Shown piece by piece: positions 9,678-18,980 of a stretch of 64,000 nt of DNA. The stretch is taken from NCBI GenBank assembly GCA_910586585.1, contig CAJUKA010000010.1, forward strand, positions 26,316 through 90,315. The letters are read 5' to 3'. The stretch is from an uncultured Lachnospiraceae bacterium. Lineage in GTDB: Bacteria > Bacillota > Clostridia > Lachnospirales > Lachnospiraceae. Position numbers and translations under genes: made by a program. The notes under the pieces were generated by a model, which ran no database searches, was not told the origin of the DNA, and saw only the letters and a list, made by a program, of their open reading frames with translations. Position 1 is the stretch's first letter, and each line of letters starts with the position of its first letter.

Positions 9678-10856
9678 TTAATATGCTTTCATAAGTTGTA
9701 CAATTTTTCTGCCTGCTTTGTATAGTGGTCCTTCAAGGTGCCTGGCAGAATTTTTTAATTCTTCGCGGATAGCAAGATGTTGTGGACAATGTGTTTCACA
9801 TAAACCGCACTGTACGCAGTTTGAGGCGGCAGAAGAAGTTTTGCGCATTGCAGTACACATAAAATATTCTGTAAAAGCAGCGGCCTTTCCTTCAGAATAC
9901 AACCTGTTATATGCTGCAAAAGTACCTGGAATATCAACATTCTTGGGACAAGGCATACAATAGGAACAGCCCGTACATCCTACTTTCATTTTCGCATTGA
10001 TTGCTTTTACTACTTTTTGAAGCATTGCTTCTTCTTTTGGACCAAATTCACCGACAGAGACACTAGAAGCAGTCTTGACGTTATCCTTTACCATTTCAAC
10101 AGAATTCATGCCGGATAATACACAAGTTACCTCCGGCTGATTCCAAAGCCAGCGAAGTGCCCACTGTGCTGGAGTATGTTTTACAGGGTAATGAGCGAAA
10201 ATCCTCTTGGCCTTTTCTGGGAGACGGTTAACAAGCTTACCGCCGCGCAGCGGCTCCATGATAATAACAGGAAGACCTTTTTTATTTGCATAATGAAGAC
10301 CTTTTCGCCCAGCCTGTGAATGTTCATCCATATAATTGTATTGTATTTGGCAAAAATCCCAGTCGTATGCGTCCACCAGCTGACAAAACATGTCAGAATT
10401 TCCATGATAAGAAAAACCAATCTGGTGAATTTCACCACTTTTCTTTTTTTGTTCCAACCATTCAACAATTCCAAGTTCTTTTAGACGCTGCCACGTTTTG
10501 ACATCTGTGAGCATATGCATCAGATAATAGTCAATATAGTTTGTTTGTAGACGCTTTTTCTGTTCTTCAAAGCACTTTTCCATGCCTTCTGTGCTCTTTA
10601 TCAAATAATGTGGTAATTTTGTTGCAATATAGACTTTTTCCCGAATATGATGATGGGAAAGAATTTTTCCCAATGCAGCTTCGCTTCCTGGATACACATA
10701 AGCAGTGTCAAAGTAATTAACACCATTTCGAAATGCCGTCATAATTTCTCTGTTTGTTTTTTTGAGATCAATTCTGCCAGCTTTTTTTGAAAAACGCATA
10801 CATCCATAGCCAAGAATAGAAATATCGTTTCCATATTTGTCTTTTCTATAATTCAT
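9678..10856 (-). CDS. Aldo/keto reductase with C-terminal 4Fe-4S ferredoxin domain
   Basis: A 392-residue fused oxidoreductase. The N-terminal 280 residues are an aldo/keto reductase barrel: GYGCMRF near the start, FDTAYVYPGSE with the catalytic Asp and Tyr, YYLMHML and GFSYHG. The C-terminus carries two ferredoxin-type Cys clusters, CTGCSYCMPCP and CVQCGLCETHCP, for two 4Fe-4S centres. This architecture is common in anaerobes; its electron partner and substrate are not known. The start at 10856 has GGGAGG six bases upstream. The gene stands alone, with its own terminator. Confidence 0.93.
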   Translation of the reverse strand: MNYRKDKYGNDISILGYGCMRFSKKAGRIDLKKTNREIMTAFRNGVNYFDTAYVYPGSEAALGKILSHHHIREKVYIATKLPHYLIKSTEGMEKCFEEQKKRLQTNYIDYYLMHMLTDVKTWQRLKELGIVEWLEQKKKSGEIHQIGFSYHGNSDMFCQLVDAYDWDFCQIQYNYMDEHSQAGRKGLHYANKKGLPVIIMEPLRGGKLVNRLPEKAKRIFAHYPVKHTPAQWALRWLWNQPEVTCVLSGMNSVEMVKDNVKTASSVSVGEFGPKEEAMLQKVVKAINAKMKVGCTGCSYCMPCPKNVDIPGTFAAYNRLYSEGKAAAFTEYFMCTAMRKTSSAASNCVQCGLCETHCPQHLAIREELKNSARHLEGPLYKAGRKIVQLMKAY

Positions 10857-10965
10857 TGAAAACCTCCCTGCGATTGCAAAAAAACTGCTCATTTTAAATA
10901 AACCAAAGGTATTTATAGTATAACAAAGATATTTTATGATATCTATTCTATTTTTCCAAAAACAC

Positions 10966-10996
10966 TTGACATTCCTTACTGGACTTATACTATAAT
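10966..10996 (+). promoter_or_regulatory. Candidate promoter for the SUKH gene
   Basis: A perfect -35 TTGACA (10966-10971) lies ahead of overlapping -10 candidates: TACTAT at 10988 (16-base spacer) and TATAAT at 10991 (19-base spacer). The predicted start is about 30 bases before the gene. Confidence 0.5.
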
Positions 10997-11032
10997 AATT
11001 CTATAAGCTTATTACAGAAAGAAGGCATTTGA

Positions 11033-12415
11033 ATGGAAGAAGACCTGTTTTTATCGGATTTGACTGGAATATGCCGTGCAGCATTTGGCGCATCTTGGAC
11101 GGGCAAAAGTGATGATAATATTGAAAGATTGAGGCAAATATCCTGGATTCCAAAAGAATTATTAACACTTTATGAAACAATTGGCAAAGAATCCAATCTG
11201 TTGTTTGACTATTACAAAGGGGGATTTTATCCGGCAGCCAAAATAGAAATGGAACCTAGAGGAGATTGTAAAAATGCAAGGTGGAAGCCATATCTGATTT
11301 ATTATCAATCTGCGAAAGATGCGTATTGGGGTCGCTATTCTTACTCAGACAGCCATCCGCCAAAAAATAATGGTATTTTTGTATGGCACAATAGCATTGA
11401 TGGCTGGAAACAGGCTTATGGCTATGAGTCTACACATACATTAGGCACTGTTTTGTTATATCAGGTGGCAGAACAATTAATAGCGCAGATGGATCATTGT
11501 ATATGGGTAAAAGTTTCCTTGGCAAAAAGTCAGGAAGACTGGCCATATCTTACGGCTGCCAAGCGTCTTGGCATGACACCATTCAAAAGTATTTCTTATT
11601 TTCATTATGCATATGCATATGATATAGAACGACAGCTTCTTATGATATATGATGATGATAGTTCCAAACGTTGTCTGGTGTATGGCTCCTCTTTATCAGA
11701 ATTAGAAAAATTAGGACAAGAATTCTCAATTGAATGGCAGCAGCGTGATGGCAAAATGATTTTGAATCCCAAAACATTTATCCAAAGTACTCCGCCGTCT
11801 TCATATGAAGAGAAACTGGATATGATGTCTGCAACTTTGTTGGGAAAACGCTCCATGGCATTACCACTGTCAGAAATCGAGAAAGCGGAAAAACGGCTTG
11901 AAACGGTTTTTCCAGATGCACTAAAGGCATTTTATCTGCGGTTTGGAAAAGGCGGAAAGCTGTTTTGCAAAGAGTCCTTAAATTTAATTTATACTCCCAA
12001 GGAATTAGAATATTCCTCCGATTCCAAGCATATTATATTGGCACAAGAGAATCAGGGATTATGGCAATGGTGTCTTCATAAAGAAACTGGGCAAATCGAT
12101 CTGGATTTGGGCGATGGAAACTGGGACGATTGGGAAATGGACTTAGAAGATACATTATTGTGGTTGTTGGCGATGCAGGCTACTGGATTTTTTCCACATG
12201 GCGGCGAATGTCTTCTGGAGCAGGACGAAGAGGATATTGAACTGATATCTCATTTTTTCCATTTCCTCACCAAAGAGAAATTTGATGTGTTCGTCAATCC
12301 AGAACGCAGGATAATCGGATGTCGGGATGTGGACGGTTTATATATTATGGCAAGCAAAGAAAGTGAAATAGTGAGGTTAGAAGAAGTAGCCAATATAGAA
12401 GTGAGCGTATTTTAA
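11033..12415 (+). CDS. SMI1/KNR4 (SUKH) family protein, probably two-domain
   Basis: A 460-residue protein of the SUKH superfamily. A clear SUKH start is visible near residue 285 (LPLSEIEKAEKRL-ETVFPDALKAFYLRFGKGG). A weaker copy (WIPKELLTLYETIG) at about residues 35-55 suggests two units. Many bacterial SUKH proteins are immunity proteins against polymorphic toxins, but no toxin gene is visible beside this one. It is monocistronic: a candidate promoter precedes it and a repeat element follows. AGAAGG lies seven bases before the ATG. Confidence 0.7.
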   Translation: MEEDLFLSDLTGICRAAFGASWTGKSDDNIERLRQISWIPKELLTLYETIGKESNLLFDYYKGGFYPAAKIEMEPRGDCKNARWKPYLIYYQSAKDAYWGRYSYSDSHPPKNNGIFVWHNSIDGWKQAYGYESTHTLGTVLLYQVAEQLIAQMDHCIWVKVSLAKSQEDWPYLTAAKRLGMTPFKSISYFHYAYAYDIERQLLMIYDDDSSKRCLVYGSSLSELEKLGQEFSIEWQQRDGKMILNPKTFIQSTPPSSYEEKLDMMSATLLGKRSMALPLSEIEKAEKRLETVFPDALKAFYLRFGKGGKLFCKESLNLIYTPKELEYSSDSKHIILAQENQGLWQWCLHKETGQIDLDLGDGNWDDWEMDLEDTLLWLLAMQATGFFPHGGECLLEQDEEDIELISHFFHFLTKEKFDVFVNPERRIIGCRDVDGLYIMASKESEIVRLEEVANIEVSVF

Positions 12416-12605
12416 AGAAGACAAAAACAGATAGAAGAAATTTTTATGTAGATTTCAAGTCGATTTACATTAGCAAAAGAACTTGCTTCAATTACCCTAG
12501 AGAATTTAAAGACGGATACTGAAAAATATCTCTAAAATAGACCTCAAATCCAATGTGTTTGACAACATAATACAAAAATCAATATCACACACAACACAAG
12601 GGTAG

Positions 12606-12766
12606 TTAGGAACTGTTAAGAAATAAATCTTTACATTTGACTTGTCTGAGTCCGCAAATGCCGCGTTGTCATCAGTCGTCGATGCCCGCATCGACTCCAT
12701 CTTCCGCCTTGCCTTTGTGAACTCATCCTGCTTCAAAGTGTAAAGTTATTTCTTAACAGTTCCTTA
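12606..12766. repeat. 161-bp MITE-like inverted-repeat element
   Basis: Near-perfect 21-bp terminal inverted repeats at 12606-12626 and 12746-12766 (core GGAACTGTTAAGAAATAA). They continue into an imperfect CTTTACA/TGTAAAG arm. The interior is GC-richer than its surroundings and has no convincing gene. The right-end sequence recurs exactly at 26567-26584. The remainder of the 12416-12780 gap shows nothing else. Confidence 0.75.
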
Positions 12767-12780
12767 GCACCTCAAAGTTT

Positions 12781-13641
12781 TTACTGTGGATTTTGGCAAT
12801 AAAACGCCTCAATCGCCTGTCCAATAAAATTTGTTGCTCCTTTTCCGTAAATACTGTCCTGTGATTTTTGTATCAGTTCATTTGTCTGATATGCCGCGGC
12901 AAGTTCCAGCATCAATTTCGAAGCGTCTTCTATCTGATACATTTGTTTTGATACAAAGTCATATTCACCAATCAGTTCTCGTACTTCTAGTTTATTGACA
13001 TCCATTCCCATTTTGTCGGCAAGCTTTTGCATAATGGTTCCGATTCGTTTTTGAAACGAAAAAACCAGTTCTGGATTATGGGGATTTTTTGACGATTCTA
13101 TTGCCTTTTCTTTGCCCCCATACCACTCCACAATCTTTGCAAAACTCTTTTGTGCCTCAGCAGTAGACGCATTATGCAGAAATTGCTTTTTCCATTCTTC
13201 TATGCTTCCATAGCGCTCAATAAATACAGCTTTTTGCTCTTCATTTGCATTGTTATAAGTAGCATTCCACAATTCTTCAATCTCATTTTTATCAAATACT
13301 TCAAAATCCATCTTGTTGTCTCCTTTCAAAATGTCATCAATACTTGCAATCAGACGGTCTATTCTTGCCTTTTTCTTTATAAGCATTCGTCTCTGCATCT
13401 GTAATAGTTCATTTTTATCAAGCGCTGGATTTTCTATGGCAGCTTTGATTTCTTTCAAAGGAATATCAAATTCACGAAAAAACAGTATCTGCTGTAATCG
13501 TTCCAGGGCTTTATCGTCATAAAGCCGGTATCCTGCCTCACTTTTATCCGTTGGGCAAAACAACCCGATTTCATCATAATAGTGAAGTGTGCGCACGCTG
13601 ATACCTGTCCTGTCAGATAGTTCCTTTACTGTCATCATCAT
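12781..13641 (-). CDS. MerR-family regulator with TipAS effector domain
   Basis: A 286-residue one-component regulator. Residues 1-70 are a MerR winged helix (VKELSDRTGISVRTLHYYDEI, shown as two parts: VKELSDRTGIS and VRTLHYYDEIG). A coiled-coil dimerisation helix follows, and the C-terminal half resembles the TipAS antibiotic-recognition domain of TipA (GSIEEWKKQF, NPELVFSFQKRIG). Such proteins usually activate themselves and drug-related genes. GGGAGG lies six bases before the ATG at 13641; the ATG two codons earlier abuts the RBS. The promoter has the stretched 19-base spacer typical of MerR targets. No other target gene is adjacent. Confidence 0.9.
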   Translation of the reverse strand: MMMTVKELSDRTGISVRTLHYYDEIGLFCPTDKSEAGYRLYDDKALERLQQILFFREFDIPLKEIKAAIENPALDKNELLQMQRRMLIKKKARIDRLIASIDDILKGDNKMDFEVFDKNEIEELWNATYNNANEEQKAVFIERYGSIEEWKKQFLHNASTAEAQKSFAKIVEWYGGKEKAIESSKNPHNPELVFSFQKRIGTIMQKLADKMGMDVNKLEVRELIGEYDFVSKQMYQIEDASKLMLELAAAYQTNELIQKSQDSIYGKGATNFIGQAIEAFYCQNPQ

Positions 13642-13669
13642 TTCCATCCTCCCTGCTCTTGATAAACTC

Positions 13670-13700
13670 AGTGTAATCTATCACGTTCCGTCAGGGTCAA
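13670..13700 (-). promoter_or_regulatory. MerR-type promoter with 19-bp spacer
   Basis: On the minus strand, TTGACC (13695-13700), a 19-base spacer and TACACT (13670-13675). The spacer contains a partial dyad (CTGACG...CGTGATAG). Lengthened spacers are the hallmark of promoters untwisted by MerR-family activators, so this predicts autoactivation. Confidence 0.7.
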
Positions 13701-13801
13701 CAACTTTTTTATCTGGATTAAAATATTTTTAAAGTTACATCAAATAAATGAAAATTTAATTTAGAGCATGATACTACTAACGCACCATGCTCTAATTCGT
13801 T

Positions 13802-14344
13802 TCAATCTATATGTATATTGATCGGTAAACCTACTCTCATAAAATATCTGGCAAATGCCTGCGATAAATGTTCCCGATAAGGAGGGCACAATCAAAGTCT
13901 TCTACCATTCGTAAAAGCAAAGTTTTTTGCCAATTTTACCAGAATACTAAAAATATCTTTAAAATTAATAATAAAATAATCCTGTGAAAATGATTCTGTT
14001 TTATATTGATTTATGATATGATACGCATTTTGTTGCCCTTTAATAATACTTTCAATATTCTTTTTAATCTCTTTATTGCTTTTTTGCATGGCAATCATTT
14101 GACTTTCAAAATCATGTTTTGATGTTATACTACATAAAATAATATTATCTATCTTTTGATTTTCAATATCACATGCCTGCGTCATTATAATTCCATCAAT
14201 TGTTTCAATTTCTGCCTCAATTGTTTGATTTGGTTCAATACCAGTAAATTTTTTTATTATTGGTACTGGGCAACCTTTAATAATATCCCCTTGTGTTATA
14301 TCATCCTTACTATCAATCACTTCATACCATGGATAATCTATCAT
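13802..14344 (-). pseudogene. YREHLSQ-type protein gene interrupted by an in-frame TGA
   Basis: The open frame from 14344 stops at a TGA (13892-13894) after NGRRL. The same frame continues for 29 codons through CPPYREHLSQAFARYF-MRVGLPINI to a second TGA at 13802. That continuation has the conserved look of the C-terminus of the full-length family, so I read this as one gene with a nonsense change, possibly CGA to TGA. The family starts with a WYEVID...ITQGDIIKGCPVP segment. Its function is unknown to me. It lies downstream of a small ORF and a 5'-truncated gene, all on the minus strand, forming a decaying three-gene module. Confidence 0.7.
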
Positions 14345-14438
14345 AATTCTTAACACTCCCACTAACCATATTAGAAGATAATGATACTGCACTGTAAATG
14401 GTTAACATACTTAATCCTAATCCAGACATTTTATTCAT
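14322..14438 (-). CDS. Small hydrophobic 38-residue protein
   Basis: A 38-codon frame with a very strong ribosome site (AAAGGAGG, 8 bases before ATG). It encodes a peptide with one hydrophobic stretch (MSGLGLSMLTIYSAVSL). Its end overlaps the start of the next minus-strand gene in another frame, and that gene's weak GGGAG site lies inside it, as in translational coupling. It sits between the two larger genes of the module. Function unknown. Confidence 0.5.
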   Translation of the reverse strand: MNKMSGLGLSMLTIYSAVSLSSNMVSGSVKNYDRLSMV

Positions 14439-14461
14439 AATATATGCCTCCTTTCTTTGTT

Positions 14462-15055
14462 CTACGCTTCCAAATGCTGCAAAGTTCTTTCAATTAAATC
14501 AAATATTTTGTTTAGCTCACAATCAAATTCACTCATTGATGTATTGGTGCCATTGTCTAAAAAAGCAAATCTATTATTGACATCTAAAGAGACGCTCACA
14601 CCCTCTTGAATCAGTTTGCTATTTAAAAAACTCATTAGTGTAGGAACATTAATTCCATTATTTTGATACTCTTTAAATGTGCTAATCTGCTGATTAATGA
14701 AGAACTTATCTTCCTCTACAGATGTTATTCTTTGCATCACTTCATATAAATTGCTTCTGTCCGTAAAACTGTCACCTAATAATTTATTAATATATTTGAA
14801 TGGATTATCTCTTCCGATATCCAAATGAATATTATAGGTTAATCCAAAAAAATAATATTCATCTATTCCAATATTAAGTAATACTTGTTTCAATAATTGA
14901 ACCCGCTTTTGAATATATGACTTAGTATGTTCATAGTGCTCCACAAAATCACCATCAAATCCTACAGTAAAATCAGCCGAGATCTGGGAAAAATTAATTT
15001 GGCTATGTCCTCCATTGTATATTCGAAAAAACTTTTCACTGTTATTATAGCCCAA
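14462..15055 (-). CDS. Unknown protein, probably 5'-truncated (TIGR04255-like)
   Basis: A 197-residue frame with no ATG and no ribosome site near its first TTG; an in-frame TAA lies three codons upstream. The start of the readable protein (GYNNSEKFFRIYNGG) looks internal, so the N-terminus is probably lost. Overall character, a beta-rich first half and a helical end (ELNKIFDLIERTLQHL), resembles TIGR04255-type proteins, but that assignment is tentative. It is the first gene of the module with 14322-14438 and the interrupted 13802-14344 gene. Confidence 0.5.
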   Translation of the reverse strand: MGYNNSEKFFRIYNGGHSQINFSQISADFTVGFDGDFVEHYEHTKSYIQKRVQLLKQVLLNIGIDEYYFFGLTYNIHLDIGRDNPFKYINKLLGDSFTDRSNLYEVMQRITSVEEDKFFINQQISTFKEYQNNGINVPTLMSFLNSKLIQEGVSVSLDVNNRFAFLDNGTNTSMSEFDCELNKIFDLIERTLQHLEA

Positions 15056-15102
15056 GAATACTTATTTCACAATATAGTTAGAATCAATTCTACTAACTTC
15101 AT

Positions 15103-15426
15103 TCAGGTTCGTATTTTTTTCACCTTCCGCGCTGGCAATTCTTCAAACATTTCTGCCACCATTTTTTGTAATTGCTCCCGATCCTCAAGGATTGTCACGG
15201 GAAGCATTGGTTTTGCTCCTGCATAAGGCGCTTCGGGCTGACTGTCTTTCATATAATTCTGACTTGCCTTTGTGATTTTCACCATAAATCCATTTTCATA
15301 AATTCCGCCAAAAATCTTTTCTTTGTAATAAAATACATACCCGCCCATCATAGGAATATTTCGAACATTTCCTAAATCCGACAATTGATCCATAATGTAA
15401 CTTACAAGTTCTTTGTTATTTGCCAT
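15103..15426 (-). CDS. TfoX N-terminal domain protein
   Basis: A 107-residue protein matching the TfoX N-terminal domain: LSDLGNVRNIPMMGGYVFY, KIFGGIYENGFMVKI and a Lys/Arg-rich end. Single-domain TfoX_N proteins are widespread and of unclear function; full TfoX regulates competence in proteobacteria. The start at 15426 has AAAGGTTGGTG upstream. The start lies inside the last codons of the beta-galactosidase gene, so the two are coupled. Confidence 0.85.
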   Translation of the reverse strand: MANNKELVSYIMDQLSDLGNVRNIPMMGGYVFYYKEKIFGGIYENGFMVKITKASQNYMKDSQPEAPYAGAKPMLPVTILEDREQLQKMVAEMFEELPARKVKKIRT

Positions 15427-17440
15427 AGGAAACACCAACCTTTCTTTCAAAAATGTACACATCATATTTTTTCAGAAGCGTATTTTCTGACACAATTTCC
15501 CCCGATAATAAATCCTGGCATTGATAAAACAGGGCTGGTATCGGCTGTTGCACTTCACTAAAATTCATCACAAAATAAATTTTGCTGTCTTGTGTTTTTC
15601 GGCAGACAATTTCGAGTCCGTCCCCGTCTGAAACAATACTCTCGACCGCTGCGCTGTTAACAACTATGTTTAGTATTTCATAAAGCCCCTGCTTTTCAAT
15701 ATGTGTTCCTACATAATAAACATGACCTTTTCCAAAGCGATTGTGCGTTACGGCTGGCATTCCTTCATAAAAATCTGTTCCATATGTTCCGAGACATTCT
15801 GCACCTTCTAAATGCATTAAATCACACACAAGCCCACAAGAATACGTCTTTTGTGATGTCATAACGACCTCATTAAACTGCTCTGGAGCTAAGGCGTCGA
15901 TTTCTTCAACCCATACACCAGCCAATTTTCTCAAAGGTCCTGGATATCCGCCCAGATGAACATTGTCCGACTCTCCGACAATACCACTCATATATGTTAA
16001 TACCAGTGTCCCTCCATTTTTTACAAATTCCTCAAGCGCTTCTGCCATTCCTTCCTTTACCATATATAGTACAGGTGCAACAATTAATTGATAACTGCTG
16101 AAATCCGCATCAACCGGAATGAGATTCACTGCAATATTTTTGTCATAAAAGTATTCATAATATGCATGTATATGCTTCACATACGTCAGATCAACGGAGG
16201 GTCCGCTTGTATACTCTAGCGCCCAATAATTATCCCAGTCAAATACAATGCCCGTTTTTGCCTCATTGACACTGCCTGGCAGAATATCACCCAGTCGTTC
16301 CAATTCTTCCCCAAGCTGTTGAACTTCACGAAATACACGCGTGTTTTCTGTTCCAGCATGTGCAATCACTGCACCATGAAACTTTTCACAAGCTCCCACG
16401 CTTCTGCGCAGTTGAAAAAACTGAATCGTATCCGCGCCATGTGCAATTGTCTGATAACTTTGTGCCCGCATCTGCCCAGGACGCTTAAGAGAATTATATG
16501 GCTGCCAGTTCTGCTGGCTGGGCGTCTGTTCCATAAGCATAAATGGCGCATTTTTCAGCCCTCTCATCAAATCGTGACACATGGCGCTCTCACTCCAGGG
16601 CGTGTTATAGCTTGGATAGTTATCCCATGAAATGATGTCCATTTCCTTTGCCCATTTAAAGTAGTCAAGTCCTTTATATGTTCCCATCAAATTTGTTGTA
16701 ATTGGTGTCTCTTTGTCAAATTCCCGGATGGCATCACGTTCATTCTTATAATTTGACAGCATTCCATCAGAGTTAAAACGTCTGTAATCAATAGAAATAC
16801 CCGCAAATGCGGTCCGGTCATTTCCAAATCCCTCACTCAATACATTTGGAAGTACAATCTCGTCCCAATCGTAAACAGTATGCCCCCAAAATTCCATATT
16901 CCACGCTTTGTTTAATGCACCTATCGTTTTATATTTCTCTTTCAGCCAGACGCGAAATGCTTTTTCACAATTTTCACAATAACAGTCCCCACCATACTCA
17001 TTGCTAATGTGCCAGCATTTCACATGAGGATTGCTTCCATAACGCTGTGCTAGTTTTCCAGCAAGAGCGGCGGAAAATTTTTGAAATACAGGCGAATTTG
17101 GACATGCATTGTGCCGCTGTCCAAACTTATGATGACGCCCTTCATAATCTGTCCGGGCTACTTCTGGGTATTTTGCTACCATCCATGCCGGAAGTGCTCC
17201 TGTAGATGTTGCCAGTACAATCTCATAATTTTCTTCACTGAGCATTGCAATAATCTCATCTAATTGCGAAAAGTCATATAGATCTTCTGAGGGCTGTAAT
17301 TTTGCCCATGAAAATACATTGATAGTTGCACTGTTAATATGGGCATTTTTGAAGATTCTCATATCTTCTTTCCAGATTTCTTTGGGCCACTGATTGGGGT
17401 TATAATCCCCTCCATATAATATTCCGCGAAATTTTTTCAT
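15416..17440 (-). CDS. Beta-galactosidase, GH42 family
   Basis: About 674 residues, the usual GH42 length. It opens with GGDYNPNQWPKE. The acid/base Glu is in WHISNEYGG, followed by a zinc-type Cys cluster (CYCENC), and the nucleophile Glu is in LMEQTPSQQNW. A GH42 trimerisation domain follows (VDLTYVKHIHAYYEYFYDKNI, given as VDLTYVKHIH and AYYEYFYDKNI). There is no signal peptide, so it acts in the cytoplasm on imported beta-galactosides. The start is uncertain: the ATG at 17440 has an AAAGG only two bases away and an AAGGAG thirteen bases away. A weak cre-like sequence (ACAAACGCTT, 17494-17503) lies about 55 bases upstream. Confidence 0.92.
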   Translation of the reverse strand: MKKFRGILYGGDYNPNQWPKEIWKEDMRIFKNAHINSATINVFSWAKLQPSEDLYDFSQLDEIIAMLSEENYEIVLATSTGALPAWMVAKYPEVARTDYEGRHHKFGQRHNACPNSPVFQKFSAALAGKLAQRYGSNPHVKCWHISNEYGGDCYCENCEKAFRVWLKEKYKTIGALNKAWNMEFWGHTVYDWDEIVLPNVLSEGFGNDRTAFAGISIDYRRFNSDGMLSNYKNERDAIREFDKETPITTNLMGTYKGLDYFKWAKEMDIISWDNYPSYNTPWSESAMCHDLMRGLKNAPFMLMEQTPSQQNWQPYNSLKRPGQMRAQSYQTIAHGADTIQFFQLRRSVGACEKFHGAVIAHAGTENTRVFREVQQLGEELERLGDILPGSVNEAKTGIVFDWDNYWALEYTSGPSVDLTYVKHIHAYYEYFYDKNIAVNLIPVDADFSSYQLIVAPVLYMVKEGMAEALEEFVKNGGTLVLTYMSGIVGESDNVHLGGYPGPLRKLAGVWVEEIDALAPEQFNEVVMTSQKTYSCGLVCDLMHLEGAECLGTYGTDFYEGMPAVTHNRFGKGHVYYVGTHIEKQGLYEILNIVVNSAAVESIVSDGDGLEIVCRKTQDSKIYFVMNFSEVQQPIPALFYQCQDLLSGEIVSENTLLKKYDVYIFERKVGVSYGK

Positions 17441-17764
17441 ATCCTTTGTGATACTCCTTTCTGGCTTGTAAACAGATACCATTCAAATAAAGTACAAACG
17501 CTTCTGATTTTCCGAACTTCGAAATCATTTTAACATTGCAAAAAGCATCTGTAAATAAAAGGTTTCTCCCTTTTCAAAAAAGAGTTTTCTATATATTAAC
17601 CGGCAGCTTATAAATAACAATATTACGATATAGTAATACTTAACTGTTACGCTCATTCTTTTTTGTGCATCTAAGAATTGATTTCTAGTAAAAAATTGAT
17701 TATAATAATTGTTTGGAAAAGATGGACATGATTTTCTAAACCATGAAGAAATGAGGATATACTC

Positions 17765-18472
17765 TTGAATCATAAAATTTTTAAAAACGGCTTTCGAGAT
17801 GGAATTGCGGTTGGACTTGGTTATTTTGCGGTTTCATTTACGTTTGGCATGGCATCTGCTGCCAATGGATTAAGTGTTTGGCAGGCAGTTCTTATTTCCC
17901 TCACAAATGTAACATCTGCCGGGCAATTTTCTGGGCTTGAAATTATTGCCGCAAGCGGAACTTATGTCGAGATAGCCTTGACACAGCTTATTATCAATCT
18001 GCGCTACTGCCTGATGTCATTTTCTCTATCACAGAAATTAGATCGTTCTGCACCAAGCTGGCATCGGTATTTTATGGCATACAGTGTAACAGATGAAATC
18101 TTTGCATTAGATGCAAGCCAAAACGGACCTTTATCTCCAGTTTATCATTATGGCATAACAAGCGTTGCTGTTCCTGGGTGGGTTTTGGGAACATTAGTGG
18201 GTGCGATATCTGGAAACATTCTTCCAGCTTTTGTGATTAGCGCCCTGGGCGTTGCCATTTATGGAATGTTTCTAGCAATCATTATCCCAACTGCCAAAAA
18301 AGACCATGCAGTTTTGCTTGTTGTTTTGTCAGCTATGGGACTTAGTTTTTTATTTGCAGTGCTTCCAGGATTAAAGAAAATTACCCCGGGCTTTGTCATT
18401 ATTCTCACGACTGTCATCGTAGCCGGGGTTGCGGCAAAGCTAAAACCAACCGAAGATACTGCAATGCAATAA
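17765..18472 (+). CDS. AzlC-family branched-chain amino acid exporter subunit
   Basis: A 235-residue polytopic membrane protein of the AzlC family: FRDGIAVGLGYFAVSFTFG, TSAGQFSG and AYSVTDEIFAL. AzlC with AzlD forms a branched-chain amino acid exporter. The start is a TTG at 17765 with GAGG eight bases upstream; no better ATG exists. The azlD-like gene follows 55 bases downstream in the same direction. The divergent upstream neighbour is the GH42 gene. Confidence 0.9.
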   Translation: MNHKIFKNGFRDGIAVGLGYFAVSFTFGMASAANGLSVWQAVLISLTNVTSAGQFSGLEIIAASGTYVEIALTQLIINLRYCLMSFSLSQKLDRSAPSWHRYFMAYSVTDEIFALDASQNGPLSPVYHYGITSVAVPGWVLGTLVGAISGNILPAFVISALGVAIYGMFLAIIIPTAKKDHAVLLVVLSAMGLSFLFAVLPGLKKITPGFVIILTTVIVAGVAAKLKPTEDTAMQ

Positions 18473-18527
18473 AAACGATTACGGAACTTCTTTACAGCTG
18501 CGGAACTTCTAATAGGAGAATCAAAAG

Positions 18528-18833
18528 ATGACACATAATATTTATTTATATATTTTTACAATGGCAGGCGTAACCTACCTTATCCGGATGCTTCCTTTGG
18601 TACTTGCCAAAAAAGAAATTACCAATACATACATCAAATCGTTTCTTTATTATGTTCCATATGCCTGTCTTGCGGCAATGACTTTTCCCGCAATTCTACA
18701 TGCAACAGATAGTATCTATTCTGCACTTTGTGGTTTTGCAGTTGCCATCATTGCAGCTTACAAAGAAAAAAGCCTGCTGACAGTTGCTCTGCTTGCCTGT
18801 GCTGCTGTATTTATTGTAGAACGAATCTGCTAA
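18528..18833 (+). CDS. AzlD-family transport subunit
   Basis: A 101-residue, four-helix membrane protein: YLIRMLPLVLAKKEI near the N-terminus, then FLYYVPYACLAAMTFPAIL. This is the small partner of AzlC. AGGAG lies upstream of the ATG. The operon ends at a bidirectional terminator shared with the convergent aminotransferase gene. Confidence 0.9.
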   Translation: MTHNIYLYIFTMAGVTYLIRMLPLVLAKKEITNTYIKSFLYYVPYACLAAMTFPAILHATDSIYSALCGFAVAIIAAYKEKSLLTVALLACAAVFIVERIC

Positions 18834-18905
18834 AAACTAAATCTTATTTCTAGAAATCCTTGCTTTTTCTTCGAATATGTTCTATACCCGCAATTATCTA
18901 TTTAC

Positions 18906-18939
18906 AAAAAAATTGAGCGCCAACACGCTCAATTTTTTT
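18906..18939. terminator. Bidirectional terminator, TTGAGCG family
   Basis: A 14-bp perfect stem, AAAAAAATTGAGCG (18906-18919) with CGCTCAATTTTTTT (18926-18939), and a 6-base loop. The A and T runs serve both the azlD side and the convergent aminotransferase. Confidence 0.9.
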
Positions 18940-18980
18940 GTAAAAACAACTGTACTATTTATTATACTTCATACAATTCC

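Noticed and set aside
12506..12736. Minus-strand frame inside the MITE-like element
   Set aside because: It spans the terminal repeat and has no ribosome site; coding is unlikely.
13892..13894. TGA as selenocysteine codon
   Set aside because: No stem-loop of SECIS type is evident and the family position looks like Arg.
17525..17773. 82-codon minus-strand frame between GH42 and AzlC
   Set aside because: No ribosome site; overlaps the AzlC leader and shows no protein character.
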